This document shows, piece by piece, positions 59,827 to 64,000 of a DNA stretch of 64,000 bases. The notes below the pieces were generated by a model. It worked only from the letters and a program-made list of their open reading frames with translations, was not told where the DNA came from and made no database searches. The translations under genes and the position numbers were made by a program. Origin of the DNA: Flavobacteriales bacterium (GTDB lineage: Bacteria; Bacteroidota; Bacteroidia; Flavobacteriales_F; PHOS-HE28); assembly GCA_016788205.1 (NCBI GenBank), contig JAEUTA010000004.1, positions 1 to 64,000 on the forward strand, in the 5' to 3' direction. Each line of letters opens with the position of its first letter. Positions within the stretch are counted from its first letter, which is position 1.

Positions 59827-60632
59827 TGCCGATATCGACAGACCAGATGGGAAGAAAGGTGGATGTTCCTTCACATCCGAAGCGGATCGTATCGCTGGTC
59901 CCTTCCCAGACCGAGCTGCTCTACGACCTTGGCCTTGGGGAACGTGTGGTGGGCATCACCAAATTCTGCGTACATCCCGAGACCTGGTTCAAGACCAAGC
60001 ACCGTGTTGGCGGCACGAAGAAGGTGGACCTCGAGAAAGTGCGTGCCTTGAAGCCCGACCTGATCATTGGCAACAAGGAGGAGAACGACCGCAAGGATAT
60101 CGAGGCCCTGGAGAAGGAATTCCCGGTGTGGATGAGCGATATCCGTGACCTTGTTGATGCCCTGGAGATGATCAGGGTCATCGGTGAACTGACCGGCACG
60201 GGCGACCGGGCCAACGAACTCCATGTGCGTATCGAGAACGGATTCAGAGCCTTGATCCCGATCGAACCCAAGTTGACCGTGGCCTATCTGATCTGGCGCG
60301 AACCCTTCATGGCAGCCGGAGAAGGCACATTCGCGGGCAACATGCTGCAACGCTGTGGGCTGATCAACGTCTTCGACGAAGGCGACGCCCGCTACCCGGA
60401 GATCACGCCCCAAGAACTGGCGGAATCGGACCCGGACATCATCCTGCTCTCCTCGGAACCCTATCCGTTCAAGGAGGAGCACATCGCTGACATCAACATG
60501 ATCTGCCCGGGAACTCCCGTACGTATGGTCGATGGCGAGTTGTTCAGCTGGTATGGTAGCCGACTGATCCAAGCACCCTCCTACTTCCAGCGTCTGCTCG
60601 CCACACTGGTACCTGGTAGCAGCGACGCTTGA
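59826..60632 (+). CDS. Helical-backbone metal receptor (BtuF-like), no signal peptide
   Basis: A 268-residue protein of the cobalamin/iron-siderophore binding fold: RIVSLVPSQTELLYDLGLGE and VVGITKFCVHP at the start, VRALKPDLIIGNKEENDRKD, and YPEITPQELAESDPDIILLS near the end. The long backbone helix is around 125-150. Relatives bind vitamin B12 or haem for an ABC importer, but this protein has no signal peptide and begins MPISTDQMGRKVDVP, so it is probably cytoplasmic or its start is missed. No BtuCD genes are near. The start overlaps the previous stop by one base. Confidence 0.82.
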   Translation: MPISTDQMGRKVDVPSHPKRIVSLVPSQTELLYDLGLGERVVGITKFCVHPETWFKTKHRVGGTKKVDLEKVRALKPDLIIGNKEENDRKDIEALEKEFPVWMSDIRDLVDALEMIRVIGELTGTGDRANELHVRIENGFRALIPIEPKLTVAYLIWREPFMAAGEGTFAGNMLQRCGLINVFDEGDARYPEITPQELAESDPDIILLSSEPYPFKEEHIADINMICPGTPVRMVDGELFSWYGSRLIQAPSYFQRLLATLVPGSSDA

Positions 60633-60708
60633 TCGATCGTAACGACCAACCGCATACTTCAGCGGTCCATTCATCGTTCCAGCGGCAAGCTGAGCGATGC
60701 AGGGCGGC

Positions 60709-60716
60709 TACTTTTG
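60709..60716 (+). promoter_or_regulatory. Candidate -7 box that sets the patatin gene start
   Basis: TACTTTTG fits TAnnTTTG exactly and lies 18 bases before the GTG at 60735. Since transcription would start a few bases downstream, a TTG start at 60714 inside the box is unlikely. Confidence 0.48.
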
Positions 60717-60734
60717 CAACGCATCGCCTTCCCT

Positions 60735-63014
60735 GTGCGCTTCATCCATACGCTCATCCTACTGTGCTGCATCAACTTGGTGCAGGGACAGCGCGTGGGA
60801 TTGGTGCTCAGCGGTGGGGGGGCCACGGGCCTTACCCACATCGGTGTGATGAAGGCCTTGGAAGAGAATGGAGTGCCCATCGACTACATCACCGGCAGTA
60901 GCATGGGCGCGCTGGTGGGCGGCTTGTACGCGGCAGGATGGTCACCCACGGAGATAGATTCCCTTTTTCGCACCGAGATCTTCAAGATCATGGCCGATGG
61001 CGGCATCGAACCAGCGTATCAGTACTATTTCAAACAAGACGCCCCGGACGCCTCGTTGATAAGCCTGCGACTGGACCTGGACACGACCCTACAGTACTCT
61101 CTGCCGACGAACTTGCGCGAACCAGCCTTGATCGATTATGAGCAGATGACGCAATTCGGTCCGGTATCCGCCCTTTCCGGATACGACCTGGACAGCCTTT
61201 TCGTTCCGTACCGCTGCGTAGCCTCGGACATAACCGACCAGCGCTCGGTCGTGTTCAGCAAAGGCGATCTGGCACAAGTGATCAGGGCTAGCATGAGCTA
61301 TCCGTTCTACTTCAAGCCCATTCGGGTGAACGGTCACCTGATGATGGATGGCGGCCTGTACAACAACTTCCCAAGTGATGTGATGTACGCCGACTTCCTA
61401 CCGGACTTCATCGTAGGGAGCAACGTGTCGTACAACAGCCCACCGCCCAGTGAGGATGATCTGCTGGGCCAGTTGCGTGCGATGATGCAGGAGCGGACGC
61501 GGTACGAGATCCAATGCGAGAATGGCGTTATCGTGGAGCCACAGACGGCGACCTCCTTGTTCGACTTCAGCGACGCGGCATTACCTATCGCCGATGGGTA
61601 TGCGGCCGCCATGAAGCGAATGCCGGAGATCCTTGCCCAAGTGCAGCGCCGTGTTAGCCCGAAAGAACTCGCGGCGCGCCGGAGCGCTTTCAAGGCACGT
61701 GCGCCGAAAATGGTCTTCGGCGATGTGCGCATAAATGGCCTCACACGTTCACAAGCCCTCTATGTCGAAAAGAGTCTCGATCGCGGAGCGGAACAACTGA
61801 CGCCCGAAAAGCTGAAGCCGGATTACTTCCGCTTGGTCGCGGACCGCAACATCGCGATGCTTTACCCCAAGGCTACCTACCGGCCCGAGCGCCAACGGTT
61901 CGACTTGGACCTGCACGTCAAAACACAGAAGGACCTGGAAGTGCGTTTCGGTGGCATGTTCTCCTCGCGGCCCATCAATACCGGCATGGTCGGCTTGCGC
62001 TACAACCTTTTCGGTCGCAGCTCAGCGCATGTCGAAGCCTTGTCATACTTCGGAAAATTCTATGCGGCCGGTCAGGTCAAGCTGCGTGCCTACCTCAGTA
62101 CGAAGGCACCGATCTACTTCGAGCCGCTTTTCACCCTTCACCGCTGGGACCACTTTCGCAGTTTCAGCACCTTCTTCGACGAGGTCAAGCCTTCCTTCGT
62201 AGTGATCCGCGAGGCCTACGGCGGCATGAACGCGGGAATGGGATTGGACAATAAAGGCCTGCTGCGCTACGACATCAAGTATGGTGAAACACTGGACCGC
62301 TATTATCAAGGGATCGAATTCACCGGCCAGGATACCTCGGACGCCACGACCTTCAGGCACTGGACTACAGGCTTGATGATCGAGCGCAATACACTGAATC
62401 GCAAGCAGCACCCCAATGCTGGCGAATCCTTGGTCGCTTCACTGCGGTATGTGAGCGGCGATGAGATCACCGATCCCGGATCCACGAGCCAGAATAAGTC
62501 GATCACCTACAAGACGCCTCATGCTTGGGCTGTCGCCAAAGTGACGCTGGACAAGTACTTCCTACGCCGGGGCATCTTCAAATTCGGTTTCCTTGCTGAA
62601 GGGGTTTACAGCACCATGCCGGCTTTCCAGAACTACACGGCGAGTATCATCCGTTCTCCCGCGTACCAGCCCACCCCGGAGAGTAGGACCTACTTCATCG
62701 AACAGTTCCGCTCACCGAAGTATGTGGCCGGTGGCGTACGCACCATCATCGCCGTGGCGCGCAACAAGTTCGACCTGCGTCTGGAGGGTCATGTCTTCCA
62801 ACCCTACGAACCCTTCGTGCGGACCGAACAGAACGCCACGGAACTCGGTGCCGCTTTCAACAAGCGCTACTATATCGGCTCGGGGTCGCTCATCTATCAA
62901 AGTCCTGTGGGCCCCGTCTGGTTCAACCTAAGCTACTTCGAAGGCCTGCGCGACCCGTGGGCGTGGAGCTTGAACTTCGGCTACATCCTCTTCAACCAGA
63001 AGGCGCAGGAATGA
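60735..63014 (+). CDS. Patatin-like phospholipase fused to an outer membrane barrel
   Basis: A 759-residue protein. Signal peptide FIHTLILLCCINLVQGQ, then a patatin domain with oxyanion loop LVLSGGGATGLTHIG (about 24-38), nucleophile GSSMG (S56) and the catalytic aspartate in MMDGGLYNN (D205). The C-terminal part after about 340 has a POTRA-like step (VFGDVRINGLTRSQALYVEK) and a Bam/Omp85-type barrel (VRFGGMFSSRPINTGMVGLR, then strands to the last residues YILFNQKAQE). It would sit in the outer membrane with the lipase on one side, like PlpD-type proteins. The start is set at a GTG (60735) because of a promoter box; a TTG at 60714 is the alternative. Confidence 0.85.
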   Translation: MRFIHTLILLCCINLVQGQRVGLVLSGGGATGLTHIGVMKALEENGVPIDYITGSSMGALVGGLYAAGWSPTEIDSLFRTEIFKIMADGGIEPAYQYYFKQDAPDASLISLRLDLDTTLQYSLPTNLREPALIDYEQMTQFGPVSALSGYDLDSLFVPYRCVASDITDQRSVVFSKGDLAQVIRASMSYPFYFKPIRVNGHLMMDGGLYNNFPSDVMYADFLPDFIVGSNVSYNSPPPSEDDLLGQLRAMMQERTRYEIQCENGVIVEPQTATSLFDFSDAALPIADGYAAAMKRMPEILAQVQRRVSPKELAARRSAFKARAPKMVFGDVRINGLTRSQALYVEKSLDRGAEQLTPEKLKPDYFRLVADRNIAMLYPKATYRPERQRFDLDLHVKTQKDLEVRFGGMFSSRPINTGMVGLRYNLFGRSSAHVEALSYFGKFYAAGQVKLRAYLSTKAPIYFEPLFTLHRWDHFRSFSTFFDEVKPSFVVIREAYGGMNAGMGLDNKGLLRYDIKYGETLDRYYQGIEFTGQDTSDATTFRHWTTGLMIERNTLNRKQHPNAGESLVASLRYVSGDEITDPGSTSQNKSITYKTPHAWAVAKVTLDKYFLRRGIFKFGFLAEGVYSTMPAFQNYTASIIRSPAYQPTPESRTYFIEQFRSPKYVAGGVRTIIAVARNKFDLRLEGHVFQPYEPFVRTEQNATELGAAFNKRYYIGSGSLIYQSPVGPVWFNLSYFEGLRDPWAWSLNFGYILFNQKAQE

Positions 63015-63250
63015 TCACACACGACCTCCTCGACGCGTACGAGTCCGTGAAGGGCGAATACGACAAGCTGCCGTGGGGTAAGAAACCCGATGAGCAGCTG
63101 TGGGAGAGTGTTGATGCCCTGCTGCTTGATCTGCACCTGATCAAACATGGCTATGCCACCGATGGGTACGAGAAGCACATAGAGAAGGAACTGAAGCGGC
63201 TTTGTGCGGATGAGAGCGTGATCACGCGGATCCGAACTCTTCAACTCTGA
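63011..63250 (+). CDS. Small hypothetical protein
   Basis: A 79-residue helical protein (ITHDLLDAYESVKGEYDKLP, LLLDLHLIKHGYATDGY). There is no family I recognise. The start codon overlaps the patatin gene stop (ATGA), so it is expressed with it and might assist it, but nothing else supports a link. It is followed by a terminator. Confidence 0.6.
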   Translation: MITHDLLDAYESVKGEYDKLPWGKKPDEQLWESVDALLLDLHLIKHGYATDGYEKHIEKELKRLCADESVITRIRTLQL

Positions 63251-63286
63251 CCCCTTAGCGCGCTCCAGATCAATGTCCAGAATGGC

Positions 63287-63312
63287 AAAAGCCCTCCTTC
63301 CGGAGGGCTTTT
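63287..63312. terminator. Bidirectional terminator
   Basis: The stem AAAAGCCCTCC / GGAGGGCTTTT with a 4-nt loop, between the convergent small gene and the DUF3467 gene. Confidence 0.82.
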
Positions 63313-63331
63313 CACTTGGCAGTAGAAACGT

Positions 63332-63652
63332 CTAAGCCTGCGCCGTAGGTCCACCGAAATTCATAGGGATCTCCGGCATCTCCGTTTCGCGGATGGGACC
63401 GTGGACCTGTTCGAACTTCTGCACGTTATCGGCGAGCGCGCGCATGAGACGTTTCGCATGTTGCGGAGTAAGCAGGATACGCGAACGCACCTTCGCTTTG
63501 GGCACACCGGGCATCACCCGCACGAAGTCCACCACGAACTCCGAATTGCTGTGGGTGATGATCGCAAGGTTGCTGTAGATGCCATCGGCCACCTCTTCGC
63601 TGATCTCGATGTTCAGCTGATTGCCGCGGGGTTGGTCTTTTTGATCAGCCAT
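63332..63652 (-). CDS. DUF3467 domain-containing protein
   Basis: A 106-residue protein of the DUF3467 family: LNIEISEEVADGIYSNLAII, then THSNSEFVVDFVRVMPGVPK, KVRSRILLTPQHAKRLMRAL and a terminal PMNFGGPTA. In Bacteroidota it lies directly downstream of rpoC, as here; the function is unknown. The ATG at 63652 is chosen since the preceding part (up to 63688) is not family-like. A palindromic hairpin separates it from rpoC. Confidence 0.88.
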   Translation of the reverse strand: MADQKDQPRGNQLNIEISEEVADGIYSNLAIITHSNSEFVVDFVRVMPGVPKAKVRSRILLTPQHAKRLMRALADNVQKFEQVHGPIRETEMPEIPMNFGGPTAQA

Positions 63653-63673
63653 GGTTGGTTCTGATAAGAACGC

Positions 63674-63701
63674 GTAGGGGCGCGACATCTCGCGCCCCTA
63701 C
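63674..63701. repeat. GTAGGGGCGCGA hairpin
   Basis: A perfect 12-bp stem GTAGGGGCGCGA / TCGCGCCCCTAC around CATC, between rpoC and the DUF3467 gene. It has no T-run. Hairpins of this sequence type occur as dispersed repeats in several phyla. Confidence 0.7.
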
Positions 63702-63715
63702 ATCGTTCGTTGTTG

Positions 63716-64000
<285 letters not shown>

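Overview
The window reads as part of the chromosome of a high-GC member of the Bacteroidota, most likely an uncultured Flavobacteriales-type organism. The signs are three large secreted proteins with type IX secretion (T9SS) type A C-termini or look-alikes, Bacteroidota-typical families (DUF2911, DUF3467 beside rpoC, DUF4249-like lipoprotein, SiaB/SiaC, DUF4173), and TAnnTTTG/TAnnTTCG -7 promoter boxes instead of E. coli-type signals. No rRNA, tRNA, phage or CRISPR locus was seen. The species assignment is inference.

Layout. (1) 1-7856: small housekeeping and accessory genes (two acetyltransferases, a CREST-type membrane protein, DUF2911, a spermidine-synthase-like methyltransferase, Smr), a T9SS-exported CotH protein and an ABC exporter. 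(2) 7967-24649: a complete reductive pyrimidine catabolic island, mostly on the minus strand. It holds an NCS1 importer, cytosine deaminase, PreT/PreA dihydropyrimidine dehydrogenase, dihydropyrimidinase, beta-ureidopropionase, a class III beta-amino acid aminotransferase and CoA-acylating (methyl)malonate semialdehyde dehydrogenase. Together they would convert cytosine or uracil to acetyl-CoA, CO2 and ammonia, and thymine to propionyl-CoA. (3) 24758-34255: YajQ, two secreted proteins, a run of integral-membrane genes, a regulator/membrane-protein operon with a visible operator-like site, a ZIP metal transporter and a methyltransferase. (4) 34383-45565: the SiaB/SiaC partner-switch pair, a large ABCG-type transporter, lipoproteins, a sugar MFS transporter, PriA, an RluA-type pseudouridine synthase and PanB. 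(5) 45723-64000: a lipoprotein, DnaK, a 1406-residue T9SS repeat protein, a DUF1343 lipoprotein, a LolC/E-type permease, a CBS-domain cysteine/cystathionine enzyme, a GT-C-like membrane protein, a metal-receptor protein, a patatin/outer-membrane fusion, DUF3467 and the 3' end of rpoC.

The most unusual part is the pyrimidine island. Between the catabolic genes sit at least six unrelated accessory genes, several tied to their own repeat family: a four-helix-bundle (23S-IVP/Avd-like) gene whose start and stop codons lie inside flanking inverted ATTAGC repeats; a DUF4238 gene between two inverted copies of a ~90-bp element; a YhcG-type PDDEXK nuclease gene bracketed by long palindromes, one of which also occurs inside its own coding sequence; a lipoprotein gene that begins with a duplicated copy of the dihydropyrimidinase start; a HEPN/zinc-ribbon gene; and unknown genes. 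The ATTAGC repeat supplies the stop codons of two catabolic genes. This looks like an insertion hotspot that tolerates cassettes without breaking the pathway.
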